From assembly GCA_023409265.1 (NCBI GenBank), contig JAEYHZ010000014.1, forward strand, positions 124,001-188,000: a stretch of DNA of 64,000 nucleotides, in the 5' to 3' direction. Positions 33,934 to 43,478 of this stretch are shown piece after piece. The notes under the pieces were generated by a model. It searched no databases. It saw only the letters and a program-made list of their open reading frames with translations, and was not told the DNA's origin. The translations under genes were made by a program, and so were the position numbers. Within the stretch, counting starts at the first letter, position 1. Each line of letters begins with the position of its first letter. Origin of the DNA: Bacillota bacterium. GTDB taxonomy: Bacteria > Bacillota > Clostridia > Acetivibrionales > DSM-1351.

Positions 33934-35916
33934 TATCCCCCAAGGTCCCATTTGTACATTTTGATGTGAATCAACTTTTTGATCGGAAAGTAATTCCACA
34001 CCTGCACTATATGGATACTTAAAGGAATTGGAATTCATTGAATAATTGAAATAGTAGTGTATAACCTTTCCATTCTGGTTTATTCCCGATTTTGTAATCA
34101 ACGGGAAAGCAAATTCCTGATCCACTCCCCACAAACCGGCTTTAGTCAAGGCATTTTTTAATACTTTTTCCATTACTTCCGAACTCGGCAGACAGCCTAG
34201 GTAGGTTGCAGTACCCCTACCATACGCATTTTGAGTTATGGCAGCGTATTTGCCCCAATATGGGTGATCATAGCTTGCCAGCACCTTGGCAGTACCGGGA
34301 GTAAGCAGCTCAATCCACGTAGTTAATGAATTTTTTTCTTCATCTACTCCGAAAGGATTATCCTTTAAAGTAACGTTTTTAGCCGAAACAAATTGTGAAT
34401 AGACGACTCCGCAGGCTTCACCTATTATGCCGGGCTGGCGTGAGGATCGTACCTTCACATTTTCATCAGTAAAACCGCTTCTAAATGCATAAACGATATG
34501 CCCTCCGTTTTTGACATATTTATTTAAGCGGTTAAGAAGCTCATCGGATGCTGCATACAGCGACGGAACCACCAGCATTGCATAATTCTCCATATCAGGA
34601 CTGGAGGGGTCAACAAAATCGCAGCCTATATTCATTCTATACAAAGCATCATACATTAACCTCAGCACATCATTGTAATCCAGACCATCTGCAAAGGATT
34701 TAAAGGAATTAAGAGCCGTAAGAGCTTCATTGCTGAAAAGTATGGCTACGCTGTTTACTTTCTTTAAATTGATCAGCTTGGGGCTTAATCTTTCAAAATC
34801 CCTGCCTATTGTTTTGGCTTCCTCATAGGTTGGATTTGGTTCAAAATCATGGCTCAACAGCCCCTTCCAATAGGTCTCAATAGCATTATGCAATGAATGC
34901 CAGTGCCAGTAGGACACCATATTGGCACCCGAAGCCAGATGGCTGAAGGCCTGCAGTCTTAATTGCTCAGGGTATGGCACCCAGCTGGCAAAACCCTGAG
35001 CTTCTGTTTCCAGTACAAAATAATTGTTTTGTTTCATAGAACGCGTTACATCTCCGCCAAAGGATATTTCACAGCCTGTCAGTTGGTCCTGGGATGGATG
35101 GTATATGTCGATACCGGCTACATCCAGTGCTTTTGCCGCATCAAAATGATTAACTGCAGGTTGTATTCCAAAAGAATGTCCCTTCCATCCCAGGTCAAAG
35201 TTATGAGTGACAAACTGTTCAGGCCGCTTGTATTGATTTACCAGGGAAACCTGCCAAGAAAGGAAATCCGTAACAAGTTTCCGTTGAAATTTTGAGAATT
35301 CGGATCCCAGACTGGCATTTATAGTGGCATCCACATTAGGAAAGTCCTCCCAGCTGTTTATTCTGTTACTCCAATAATCCAGACCGAACTTTTTATTCAT
35401 CTCTTCCAGGCTTTCAAATTTTTCTTTCATATATTTAATGAATAAAAACTGAACATTGGGCCCGGAGGTGTCATAATGCTTGGTTTCGTTATCTACCTGA
35501 TAGCCTATTACCGCTGGGTGATCCTTAACATGTTCCATAAGCTTGCGGATTACCCTTTCTGAGTAAAAGAGATATGCAGGATTGGTAATATCCATATTCT
35601 GTCTGGGGCCATATTTGTTCTGACCTTGAGGTGTAACAGCAAGTACTTCCTGGTGCTCCTTAACCATCCAGGTCGGTACAGCATAAGTGGGCGTACCCAC
35701 AATAACATTAATCCCTGCCTCACGCATTGCTTTTAGTACACGATCTATATGTGAGAAGTTAAACACTCCATTTTGAGGCTCCAGTGTGCTCCAGGTAGAT
35801 TCCGCTATACGTACAACATTTATACCTGCCTCCTTCATCATCCGGATATCCTCGTCCAATCTTTCATATGGCATGTATTCATCGTAATAGGCGACACCGT
35901 ATAATAATTTATTCAT
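33913..35916 (-). CDS. Beta-galactosidase, glycoside hydrolase family 42
   Basis: 667 aa with no signal peptide, so it works in the cytoplasm on imported sugars. The N-terminal TIM barrel is typical of GH42 (LLYGVAYYDEYMPYERLDEDIRMMKEAGINVVRIAESTWSTLEP). The acid/base is probably E144 in VIGYQVDNETKHY and the nucleophile E303 in YFVLETEAQGFA. A trimerisation domain (ALTALNSFKSFADGLDYNDVLRLMYDAL) and a beta C-terminus follow. It is the last gene of a unit with an oligosaccharide ABC transporter, which suggests galacto-oligosaccharides from galactan or arabinogalactan. The ATG has AGAGGAAAAAGG upstream. Confidence 0.94.
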   Translation of the reverse strand: MNKLLYGVAYYDEYMPYERLDEDIRMMKEAGINVVRIAESTWSTLEPQNGVFNFSHIDRVLKAMREAGINVIVGTPTYAVPTWMVKEHQEVLAVTPQGQNKYGPRQNMDITNPAYLFYSERVIRKLMEHVKDHPAVIGYQVDNETKHYDTSGPNVQFLFIKYMKEKFESLEEMNKKFGLDYWSNRINSWEDFPNVDATINASLGSEFSKFQRKLVTDFLSWQVSLVNQYKRPEQFVTHNFDLGWKGHSFGIQPAVNHFDAAKALDVAGIDIYHPSQDQLTGCEISFGGDVTRSMKQNNYFVLETEAQGFASWVPYPEQLRLQAFSHLASGANMVSYWHWHSLHNAIETYWKGLLSHDFEPNPTYEEAKTIGRDFERLSPKLINLKKVNSVAILFSNEALTALNSFKSFADGLDYNDVLRLMYDALYRMNIGCDFVDPSSPDMENYAMLVVPSLYAASDELLNRLNKYVKNGGHIVYAFRSGFTDENVKVRSSRQPGIIGEACGVVYSQFVSAKNVTLKDNPFGVDEEKNSLTTWIELLTPGTAKVLASYDHPYWGKYAAITQNAYGRGTATYLGCLPSSEVMEKVLKNALTKAGLWGVDQEFAFPLITKSGINQNGKVIHYYFNYSMNSNSFKYPYSAGVELLSDQKVDSHQNVQMGPWGIKIIEEN

Positions 35917-35956
35917 AACCTTTTTCCTCTATCATTTATAGTTTTTTAAATATAAC

Positions 35957-36005
35957 GATATTGCCAGAAATTGAGATTCATGGAACCTGAAAATCCGGCA
36001 ATATC
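35957..36005. terminator. Stem-loop between binding-protein and GH42 genes
   Basis: GATATTGCC (35957-35965) pairs with GGCAATATC (35997-36005) around a 31-nt loop, followed on the plus strand by ACTTTTTTTT. On the minus mRNA strand no U-run follows, so within this operon it more likely acts as an RNA-stability or partial-attenuation hairpin that favours the binding protein. Confidence 0.4.
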
Positions 36006-36058
36006 ACTTTTTTTTGCTAATATATGTTTTATTTATCGGTCAAACGGGTCTTTATGGA

Positions 36059-37642
36059 TTACTTGTTGAACTGCTTTATATATTCATCCAATTGTTTCTG
36101 TAATTCTGCCTGCACTTTTTCTACACCGGCTTTTTTCAAATCAGCCTTCAATTTAGCTACTTCATCATCAACATTCGGCAATAATCCTGAAAGCAATGCT
36201 TTTCCTCTCACATTATAGATATTGGTAATGGCAGCTATTTCATTCTTAACATTTGTATCTACAAAGTTAAAGGATACAATAGGAGTTGTAGAAGTCTTAC
36301 CTTCGTCAATCCAACTCTTTTCAATGCCGATAAGATCTTTGGATACTATGTCGGGATAACGCATGAAGTCTTTCCGCTCCCATCCCCAGGGACAGTTTGC
36401 CTTTGTAGGAAATCTTGAGGCCCCGTCAGGAAGTGTTTTCATCTGATTGTCACCGATGGCCTGATAATGCAAACCTTCAATACCGTAAGTAGTAAGGTCA
36501 AAATAATCCTTTTGTGTACCGAAAAGATTGAGCATCATTAACGCTCTCTCATAATTTTTGGAATTTGCGTTTATACCCATACCCGATCTCGCTGCTGAAC
36601 TTGATTCATGAATCTTATCCGACTGAAGATCATAAACTTCAGGCTTGAATTCAGGATGGAGGGTTGATGTAGCACTTGACCATTCAATCATTGCTTCAGC
36701 CTGATTGGAAAGCGACCCTAATTTACCTGCTTTAAACTCCTCGGCAGCATCAGTTTTAATTGCTAGTACATTCTTTGACCAGCAGCCGGCTTCGAACAGT
36801 TTCCTTATTCTTTTTATGCCATCAACAAACTTCGGATCGTCAAGAGAATAGCCGACTTTGCCGTCACCGGTCTCCAGGCTGGTTGTAAATAAATAATTTG
36901 GACTTACGCGCAGGAACATCAGGTTATTTTCCTGTTTATAGAACAGGTTGCTTAAGAGCCCGTCAATTCCGCTATGGAAAGGCATTACACCTTTTTCGTT
37001 TTTTGCAAGGGTCAACAAGTAATTTTCATAATCATCCAAGGTTTTTATTTCAGGGAGACCATATTTTTCTCTTAAGTCCCCTCTAACGATTACCATTGAA
37101 TGTCCCATTACCTGCTTATTTAAATATGGTACCATATACATCTTTCCATCAACCTTCAACTGATCGTAGAAGTCTGAGGGGATTTGTTTATAATAGTCAG
37201 GCATATATTTTTGCAGCATATCCTGAGTAACTTCCATAAAACCGTGCTTGGTAGCCTGATCAGCGTAGAAAACCCAGTCAGCAGTGTAGATAAGATCAAA
37301 ATCTTCGCCTGATGCGAATACAAGCGGATATTTTTGCTGCCAGTCAGCCCATGGCAGATACTTGCATTCAACTGTAGCATTGATGTCTGCTTTCAATTTT
37401 TTATTCACTTCTTCATATACCTTTGGTGCATCCGGCTGTTCGTCACCAATAAGATACATGGTAATTTTTGCTTCTTTTGAAGTATCAAGCCCTGTAGAAG
37501 CAGCAGCTGATGATGCAGCAGAAGTTGAACCGGCCGTACTGTCGGTTGAATTTTGTGCAGTTTGTCCGCAAGCTGTCAGAAGCAGTGAAAATACAAATGT
37601 CATAGCTAATACCAGACTTAAACTTTTTAACCCTCTTTTCAT
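36059..37642 (-). CDS. Oligosaccharide-binding lipoprotein of an ABC importer (LplA-like)
   Basis: 527 aa, a large family 1-type solute-binding protein. The signal peptide ends in the lipobox LLTAC, followed by a Ser/Ala/Thr-rich linker and the mature domain (KITMYLIGDEQPDAPKVYEEVNKKLKADINATVECKYL; FDLIYTADWVFYADQATKHGFMEVTQDM). AGGAGG lies before the ATG. With the two permeases upstream it forms an importer of the LplABC/YtcQ type that uses a shared MsmK-like ATPase encoded elsewhere, because no ATPase gene is present here. The GH42 downstream points to beta-galactosides. Confidence 0.92.
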   Translation of the reverse strand: MKRGLKSLSLVLAMTFVFSLLLTACGQTAQNSTDSTAGSTSAASSAAASTGLDTSKEAKITMYLIGDEQPDAPKVYEEVNKKLKADINATVECKYLPWADWQQKYPLVFASGEDFDLIYTADWVFYADQATKHGFMEVTQDMLQKYMPDYYKQIPSDFYDQLKVDGKMYMVPYLNKQVMGHSMVIVRGDLREKYGLPEIKTLDDYENYLLTLAKNEKGVMPFHSGIDGLLSNLFYKQENNLMFLRVSPNYLFTTSLETGDGKVGYSLDDPKFVDGIKRIRKLFEAGCWSKNVLAIKTDAAEEFKAGKLGSLSNQAEAMIEWSSATSTLHPEFKPEVYDLQSDKIHESSSAARSGMGINANSKNYERALMMLNLFGTQKDYFDLTTYGIEGLHYQAIGDNQMKTLPDGASRFPTKANCPWGWERKDFMRYPDIVSKDLIGIEKSWIDEGKTSTTPIVSFNFVDTNVKNEIAAITNIYNVRGKALLSGLLPNVDDEVAKLKADLKKAGVEKVQAELQKQLDEYIKQFNK

Positions 37643-37694
37643 AATAATCCTCCTTAAAATATCTTATTATTAATAAACTGCATAAGAAGCAGCT

Positions 37695-38579
37695 TTATCC
37701 TTTTACAGCCCCTATAGTAAGCCCTGAAACAAAGTACTTTTGTACAAAGGGATATAGCAAAATAATAGGTCCGGTAGATATTATTGTCATTGCAAGTTTT
37801 AACGATTCTGTAGGAACCACAACATTTTCTCTTCCGGGAACATTTGTGAGCTTCTTGAGCGCCTCAGCTCCGGCAACAATTTTGTACAAGTAATACTGAA
37901 GAGAAAACAGCTTTGAATTCTGCATGAAGATGTATGACAAAAACCAGTCATTCCAGTACATTAACGCTATGAACAAGCCAATAGTTGCGAGAGCAGGCTT
38001 GGAAAGCGGAAGAATCAGCGTTGTAAAAATCCTGAAATCATTGGCGCCATCTATCTTGCCTGATTCAGATATGGCTTCCGGTATACTGTTCATAAAACTT
38101 TTCATTACGAGAATATTGAATACGCTTAACATAAATGGGAGCAACAGCCCAAGTATGTTATCATTAAATTTCAGATATCTTACGCAAAGAATATACCAGG
38201 GTACCAGTCCTCCATTTAAAATTGTTGTAAAATAAAAGAAAAATGAGAATTTATTCCTCCATTCAAAATCCTTTCTGGATAATACATAGGCGGTCATGGC
38301 AGTTGTAAACAAACCAAGCAGGGTACCAATAACAGTCACAGTAATTGTTATTGTGTAGGAGTTAATCAATCCGTCAGGGTTTAAAAATGCAGTTTTATAC
38401 GCATCCAATGTAAATTCCCTTGGAATAAATCCGTATCCATGGAGGAGTATTTGTTCCTGGCTTTCAAAGGAACCTGCCAGCACCAGAACAAAGGGAATAA
38501 GACATAGTAAAGCTACAACCAGGATAAATATAAAACTTATTATTGTAAAGACCAGCTTATCACCTGTAAGTTTTTTCAT
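37695..38579 (-). CDS. LplC-type carbohydrate ABC permease
   Basis: 294 aa from the ATG at 38579 (AAAGGTG 7 nt upstream). Six hydrophobic segments and the EAA loop (NSIPEAISESGKIDGANDFRIFTTLILPLSKPALATI) identify it as a CUT1 permease; the end PFVQKYFVSGLTIGAVKG is typical. It pairs with the second permease gene (38779) and the binding protein (36059). The foldback repeat at 38619-38782 fills the gap to the upstream permease gene. Confidence 0.93.
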   Translation of the reverse strand: MKKLTGDKLVFTIISFIFILVVALLCLIPFVLVLAGSFESQEQILLHGYGFIPREFTLDAYKTAFLNPDGLINSYTITITVTVIGTLLGLFTTAMTAYVLSRKDFEWRNKFSFFFYFTTILNGGLVPWYILCVRYLKFNDNILGLLLPFMLSVFNILVMKSFMNSIPEAISESGKIDGANDFRIFTTLILPLSKPALATIGLFIALMYWNDWFLSYIFMQNSKLFSLQYYLYKIVAGAEALKKLTNVPGRENVVVPTESLKLAMTIISTGPIILLYPFVQKYFVSGLTIGAVKG

Positions 38580-38618
38580 TTTCTGCACCTTTCCATTTCA
38601 GAGTTATTATTGTAATTT

Positions 38619-38782
38619 CTAGCAGTCTGTAACATCTAAAACGTGTATTGTCCGGCGAGAAAATTTTCTCAGGTCTAGGCGGAGAAGGGCGGATTAATCG
38701 CTTTATTCCAACTGACGACAACGCAGTCCCAGGGAAATGTAACCACCGGCAATATATTAATTTAGATTTTACAGACTACTAG
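38619..38782. repeat. 164-bp foldback (MITE-like) element, copy 2
   Basis: Ends CTAGCAGTCTGTAACATCTA (from 38619) and the complement of 38761-38782 match with two mismatches. The interior shares long blocks with copy 1 (TGTAACATCTAAAACG, AAAATTTTCT, CTAGGCGGA, GCTTTATTCCAAC, GACGACAACG). The right end, CTAG at 38779-38782, contains the stop codon of the upstream permease gene. The insertion thus sits exactly between two co-operonic permease genes and may have supplied the stop. Confidence 0.75.
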
Positions 38783-39696
38783 TACAAGGCGTAGCCCTTA
38801 TCGTATTTTCGTACTGCCAGATTTGCCAGGTTTATTATAAAGAAGCACAAAACTGACTGGATGAGGCCTGCTGCCGATGTCATTCCGAATTCTCTTGTTT
38901 CCATAAGCGATCTTGTAACAAAGGTATCTATTACATCAGTATGGCTATAGACTAAAGAGTTCTGACCAACTATCTGATAAAACATTGAAAAATCTCCACG
39001 GAATATATTACCGATGGACAGAAGTACAAGAATTATTACTGTCGGTATTAACGAAGGCAGGGTTATATGTAATATCCTCTGAAAGATGTTGCACCCGTCT
39101 ATATCTGCCGCTTCATACATTTCCCTGTCGATTCCGGCTATGGCTGCAAGATACATCACCGTACCGTAACCAATACTTTTCCAGAAGGAGAAAAAGAAAA
39201 TTACAAACACCCATACTACAGGCTTGTCATATACATTAACCGGTTCTATACTGAGGGTTTTTAAGAAATTGTTGAGAAAACCGTATTCATAGCTAAAAAT
39301 ATTGTATACGAATGCACCCACGACTACCCAGGATATAAAATAGGGAAGAAACATAACTGTTTGTGTGATTTTCTTGAAATACTTGCCGGCCAGCTCAGTC
39401 AACATTATTGCCACAGCAATTTGTAATGTGTTGTTGATAATTATGAAACCTGCATTATATAAAACAGTATTTTTTGCTACTCTGAAAATATCACCATTAA
39501 TGAATAAAAACTTAAAATTTTCAAAGCCAATCCATGGACTTCCGAAAATACCGCCTCTGTAATCAAACCTTTTAAAGGCTACAATTACACCTGCCATGGG
39601 TAAATAGTTAAAAACTATAAAATACAGAACCGCAGGGAGCAGCATAAGTAATAGAAGTTTATATTTCATAAGTTTCTTGAAAAAAGATGTTTTCAA
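38779..39696 (-). CDS. LplB-type carbohydrate ABC permease
   Basis: 305 aa with six hydrophobic segments and the EAA loop YEAADIDGCNIFQRILHITLPSLIPTVIIL, the CUT1 permease signature. The N-terminus YFIVFNYLPMAGVIVAFKRFDYRGGIFGSPWIGFENF is characteristic of the LplB subgroup. The start is TTG at 39696 with AAAGGAG 12 nt upstream; ATG nine codons on is an alternative. The stop codon TAG lies within the terminal inverted repeat of the foldback element. It is first in the transporter operon, divergent from the response regulator gene at 39982. Confidence 0.92.
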   Translation of the reverse strand: MKTSFFKKLMKYKLLLLMLLPAVLYFIVFNYLPMAGVIVAFKRFDYRGGIFGSPWIGFENFKFLFINGDIFRVAKNTVLYNAGFIIINNTLQIAVAIMLTELAGKYFKKITQTVMFLPYFISWVVVGAFVYNIFSYEYGFLNNFLKTLSIEPVNVYDKPVVWVFVIFFFSFWKSIGYGTVMYLAAIAGIDREMYEAADIDGCNIFQRILHITLPSLIPTVIILVLLSIGNIFRGDFSMFYQIVGQNSLVYSHTDVIDTFVTRSLMETREFGMTSAAGLIQSVLCFFIINLANLAVRKYDKGYALY

Positions 39697-39866
39697 TTGA
39701 AGGACCAGCTCCTTTTAGTATTATAGAGAGTTTTAATGTTAAATGACCACAAACAAATATTAGCATTAAAGGTATATTGAAAAATTAGAAAATTTCTACG
39801 ATTCTAGTAATTTTTTTCGATTTCATAAAAAACTTTTACAGCCTGATTATGTAAATAAGTTGTTTA

Positions 39867-39895
39867 TTGCCCAGCCATATTCCTTATGCTAAAAT
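39867..39895 (+). promoter_or_regulatory. Promoter of the response regulator / kinase pair
   Basis: TTGCCC at 39867-39872, a 17-bp spacer and TAAAAT at 39890-39895 give a moderate sigma-A promoter. The 285-bp divergent gap (39697-39981) must also hold the minus-strand promoter of the transporter genes, which is not obvious by eye and may need the regulator. Confidence 0.5.
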
Positions 39896-39981
39896 AATAG
39901 CAATCAAGGCAATAAAACTCCGTCCTACGGTTGGATATTTTGGGACGACCGTACCTGAATATATATCAAGGGGGAAAAACT

Positions 39982-41550
39982 TTGAAACTTTTGATTGTAG
40001 ATGATGAAGTGAATACACGTAAAGGTATTATCGGAAGGTTACCGTTAAGTGAAATGGGAATTACCGAGGTGTGTGAAGCTGATGATGGAATCAATGGGTT
40101 AAAAGCTGTTTCCACCTTTGAACCGGACATAATATTAACTGATGTAAGAATGCCCCGTATGGATGGAGTGGAAATGGTATACAAAATCAGAGAGCAATTG
40201 ACAGCATGCCAGGTTATATTTATGAGCGGATATTCTGACAAAGAGTATTTGAAATCGGCAATCGAACTCAAGGCATTAAATTACATTGAAAAGCCCATTA
40301 ACATGAATGAGTTGAAAAGTGCTCTTCAAGCCTCAATATCATTGTGTGATGAGGAAAGAAATAAAAATAAACTTCTGAAAACAAGCCTTACCTTAATACG
40401 GAACGAGCTTGCGCTCCAGCTTGTCAGCAGAACACCTGACTGGTTGGCAATTGCCGGAAATATTAAAGCCGCACAATTGGATATTCCTCAGGAAGGCATT
40501 TTTGTGACGGCACTGCTCAGAATACATACAGATATCTCAATAGAACAGCTCAACTCCTACAAAATTACATTTGAGAATATATTGGAGACTGTAAACAGGA
40601 CTACCGGACATTCTGCCATTTGGGCGGTAAAAAATGATGAATACATTATTGTTCATTTATTTGGTAATAAACACTGCAAGCATCTGTTTTCAGGAGAAAA
40701 GCTCCATAATGCCTGTCAATTAATTTTAAATGGGCTATCGTCCTCATTTTCAGTTTTCTTGTCTTTGGGTAAAACGGTAAACAGAGCCGATAAGATTTAC
40801 AGTTCTTATGAATCAGCAGTTCTTGGCATTCAAAGAGCATTTTATTACGGCTACAACAGTATTATCAAATTCAGTGAAGCTAATAATCCGCCCTACAGGT
40901 TTAATCCCCAAATAATTAAGGATTTTTCAGAATTAATCAGTAAGGGAGACCAGGGCAGGACCCAATTTTTAATAAAGAGTTTAACTTCAGATATAAAACG
41001 GTTTGATACAACACTTGTTAATGAGTGTAAAGATTTTTATTACAGAATTCTTCTGGAATTAGTGAAAGCATCGACACAATACGGCTGCAAGCTGCCGGAA
41101 GTGCCTGAACTGGATACTGATATCTGGGAAATGTTCCTGAAGTTTTCTACCTTGATGGATATGGAAAGCTTTATATTAAGGCAAATAGACTTATACTTTC
41201 AGTGTATAGCCAATATAAACATAAATGATAGTGCGGTAATCAATGCTATTCAATATATTAAACATCATTATCATGAGGAAAGCATGTCAATAAGCTTAAT
41301 CAGTGAATACACCAGCCTCTCCCCGACTTATTTAAGCTCCGTCTTTAAAAAGATAACCGGGAAGACGCTTGTAAAATATATAAATGATTATCGTATGGAA
41401 AAAGCCAGGGAACTGCTTAAAAATAAAAAATTAAAGATAACTGATATTTCCACCCAAGTAGGGTGCGGAGACAGCAATTATTTTACAAAAATTTTCCGTA
41501 AAACATGTGGTTTAACGCCTTCGGAATACAGGGAGATGATGCTGAAATGA
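39982..41550 (+). CDS. YesN-type response regulator with AraC DNA-binding domain
   Basis: 522 aa from the TTG at 39982, which has AAGGGGG 8 nt upstream and gives the normal receiver beginning LKLLIVDDEVNTRKGI; the frame runs further upstream without support. The receiver shows DD, the phosphorylated Asp in IILTDVRMPRMDG, and a later Lys in YIEKPIN. A long central region and a C-terminal AraC pair of helix-turn-helix motifs follow (MSISLISEYTSLSPTYLSSVFKKITGKTL; ITDISTQVGCGDSNYFTKIFRKTCG). It overlaps the kinase gene by ATGA and probably activates the divergent galacto-oligosaccharide transporter. Confidence 0.92.
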   Translation: MKLLIVDDEVNTRKGIIGRLPLSEMGITEVCEADDGINGLKAVSTFEPDIILTDVRMPRMDGVEMVYKIREQLTACQVIFMSGYSDKEYLKSAIELKALNYIEKPINMNELKSALQASISLCDEERNKNKLLKTSLTLIRNELALQLVSRTPDWLAIAGNIKAAQLDIPQEGIFVTALLRIHTDISIEQLNSYKITFENILETVNRTTGHSAIWAVKNDEYIIVHLFGNKHCKHLFSGEKLHNACQLILNGLSSSFSVFLSLGKTVNRADKIYSSYESAVLGIQRAFYYGYNSIIKFSEANNPPYRFNPQIIKDFSELISKGDQGRTQFLIKSLTSDIKRFDTTLVNECKDFYYRILLELVKASTQYGCKLPEVPELDTDIWEMFLKFSTLMDMESFILRQIDLYFQCIANININDSAVINAIQYIKHHYHEESMSISLISEYTSLSPTYLSSVFKKITGKTLVKYINDYRMEKARELLKNKKLKITDISTQVGCGDSNYFTKIFRKTCGLTPSEYREMMLK

Positions 41551-43367
41551 TTAAGAAACTAAAATCCATGTTTCTTCTCATAACTGAAATGAAGCTGATG
41601 AGAAAGCTGTTATTCTCCTACTTCGCATTAATTTTGGTACCCTTAGTCCTTATAACAACAGTATTTGCTGATTTTACCACCAGATTTACCATAAGCCATA
41701 TAACTTATTCAGCGCAGCAGTCCTTTGATCAGGCATTTTCGTTTCTTACCTTTAAACTGCATAATATCAGAGATATCTCATCTTCTCTGATAAGGAATAA
41801 AGAACTGATTAATATTCTGGTATCTCCTCAGGACGAAGACATACTGTCGAGTATAAGTAATATGAATTCAATTGTATCATATGCAACTAATATTCAGGAT
41901 GGAATCTATGTTACAAGAGTAAGGATTTATGTCCCTGATGGACTGATGTATTCTGATGAAAATCGAAACATCTTTAATATGAACCGGATAAATAATTCAA
42001 AATGGTATACAGATATCACTAAAAAAGGGCAGACTTATCTATGGCTGCCCTCTTCCTATATGGAACCGGAGGACAAAAATAATAATCCTCTTCCCCAAAA
42101 TCAAACCAGTGATTCAGGAGATATCCTCTCCCTGGCCAGGATTATCGTACATCCAAATGACTATCTAAAAAAACTGGGAGCCATACGCTGTGATTTTCCA
42201 AAGCGTTCAATTATTGACATACTTAAAAAAGCAAACATTATGAATAAGAGTGTAACCTATATTATTAACTCCCAGGGAACTCTGGTTGCCTCCTCCGATG
42301 ACGGACTTACTTCTGATTATGGGATCAGCCCATCTCAACTAAAATCTATTGCTGTGGGAAAAGGCAGCTGGTCACAGATATCAACAGACAATGGCAGCTA
42401 TTGGGTGGGTTCAAGGCTGGTGGATTCTACAGACTGGTATATGATCTCTGTACTTCCATCCGATGAGGTGTTAAAGCAAAGCGGAATTCTAAAAAACAAG
42501 ATGATATTAATATTGATCCTGGTCATTACCATAGCTATATTTGCTGCCTATGGAATTTCTTATTCCGTTAATAAAAGGTTACAGCTGCTGGCAGCAAAAA
42601 TGAGGGATTTACACAATGGCAATTTAGAGCCGCTGGTAGTCAAGCAAAAAAATGATGAAATCAATATGCTGATAGAAGATTTTAATTACATGACCGAAAG
42701 AATGTCTCAGCTGATAAAAGAACAGTATAAATCCGGACAGGAATTAAAGAGTTCGGAGCTTAAGTCCCTGCAGGCTCAAATAAACCCGCATTTTCTTTAT
42801 AATACTCTCGACATGATCAACTGGTATGCCTGGAACAATTCCGGTCAGGAGATAATTGCAATCGTGGAAGATCTGGCGAAATTCTATAAATTAAGCCTTA
42901 GTAAAGGTAAGGATATTATTACTATAGATGATGAGCTTACACATGTGTCCTCTTATTTCCAGATACAGAATATGAGGTTTAACAACCTGAGTCTGGTTAT
43001 AGAAGTACCTGAAGAAATACGAAAGTACTCCACTCTGAAGATCACACTCCAGCCAATTATAGAGAATGCCATACTTCATGGAATTCTATGCAAAGATATA
43101 AAATCGGGATGTGTAACAATAACCGGAACTCTTCAGGATAATATTATAGAGCTAATTGTATCAGATGATGGCATCGGGATGACAGAAGAAAAGCTGGAGA
43201 AACTGCAAAGAGGCGAAGTCGGAGCTAACTCACAGAATGGATATGGTTTGGTAAATATCAACAAGAGAATCCAGCTTCATTATGGTGAGGAATTTGGTCT
43301 TGAGTTTTCAAGTAAGTACGGGGAAGGCACCAGAGTTATAGTCAGAATACCGGCTCTTTTGATTTAA
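41547..43367 (+). CDS. YesM-type sensor histidine kinase
   Basis: 606 aa from the ATG at 41547, which overlaps the regulator stop as ATGA. Membrane segments lie near 20-40 and 318-340, with a ~275-residue extracellular sensor of the Cache type between them. A HAMP domain (VNKRLQLLAAKMRDLHNGNLEPL) follows, then the His_kinase block with the phosphorylated His near 414 in QAQINPHFLYNTLDMINWYAW, and the ATP-binding domain (LQPIIENAILHGI; VSDDGIGM). It senses an extracellular sugar or a transporter state and phosphorylates the regulator encoded upstream. Confidence 0.92.
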   Translation: MIKKLKSMFLLITEMKLMRKLLFSYFALILVPLVLITTVFADFTTRFTISHITYSAQQSFDQAFSFLTFKLHNIRDISSSLIRNKELINILVSPQDEDILSSISNMNSIVSYATNIQDGIYVTRVRIYVPDGLMYSDENRNIFNMNRINNSKWYTDITKKGQTYLWLPSSYMEPEDKNNNPLPQNQTSDSGDILSLARIIVHPNDYLKKLGAIRCDFPKRSIIDILKKANIMNKSVTYIINSQGTLVASSDDGLTSDYGISPSQLKSIAVGKGSWSQISTDNGSYWVGSRLVDSTDWYMISVLPSDEVLKQSGILKNKMILILILVITIAIFAAYGISYSVNKRLQLLAAKMRDLHNGNLEPLVVKQKNDEINMLIEDFNYMTERMSQLIKEQYKSGQELKSSELKSLQAQINPHFLYNTLDMINWYAWNNSGQEIIAIVEDLAKFYKLSLSKGKDIITIDDELTHVSSYFQIQNMRFNNLSLVIEVPEEIRKYSTLKITLQPIIENAILHGILCKDIKSGCVTITGTLQDNIIELIVSDDGIGMTEEKLEKLQRGEVGANSQNGYGLVNINKRIQLHYGEEFGLEFSSKYGEGTRVIVRIPALLI

Positions 43368-43385
43368 GATGTGGTTTGATTTAAA

Positions 43386-43415
43386 ACCCCTGTCAGTTTT
43401 CTCACTGACAGGGGT
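43386..43415. terminator. Terminator between convergent kinase and fructokinase genes
   Basis: ACCCCTGTCAGT (43386-43397) pairs perfectly with ACTGACAGGGGT (43404-43415) around a 6-nt loop. A TTTT run follows the stem on the minus strand. It lies between the ends of converging genes and can serve both, best for the minus strand. Confidence 0.75.
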
Positions 43416-43478
43416 GTATACTAACGTGATTGGCAATATTTTCTCACTAATCTTATCCAGTATACTATGTGTGAGATA

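Noticed and set aside
38589..38778. Structured non-coding RNA in place of a mobile repeat
   Set aside because: Inverted ends and two divergent copies at unrelated loci fit a MITE better, though a repeated RNA is not fully excluded.
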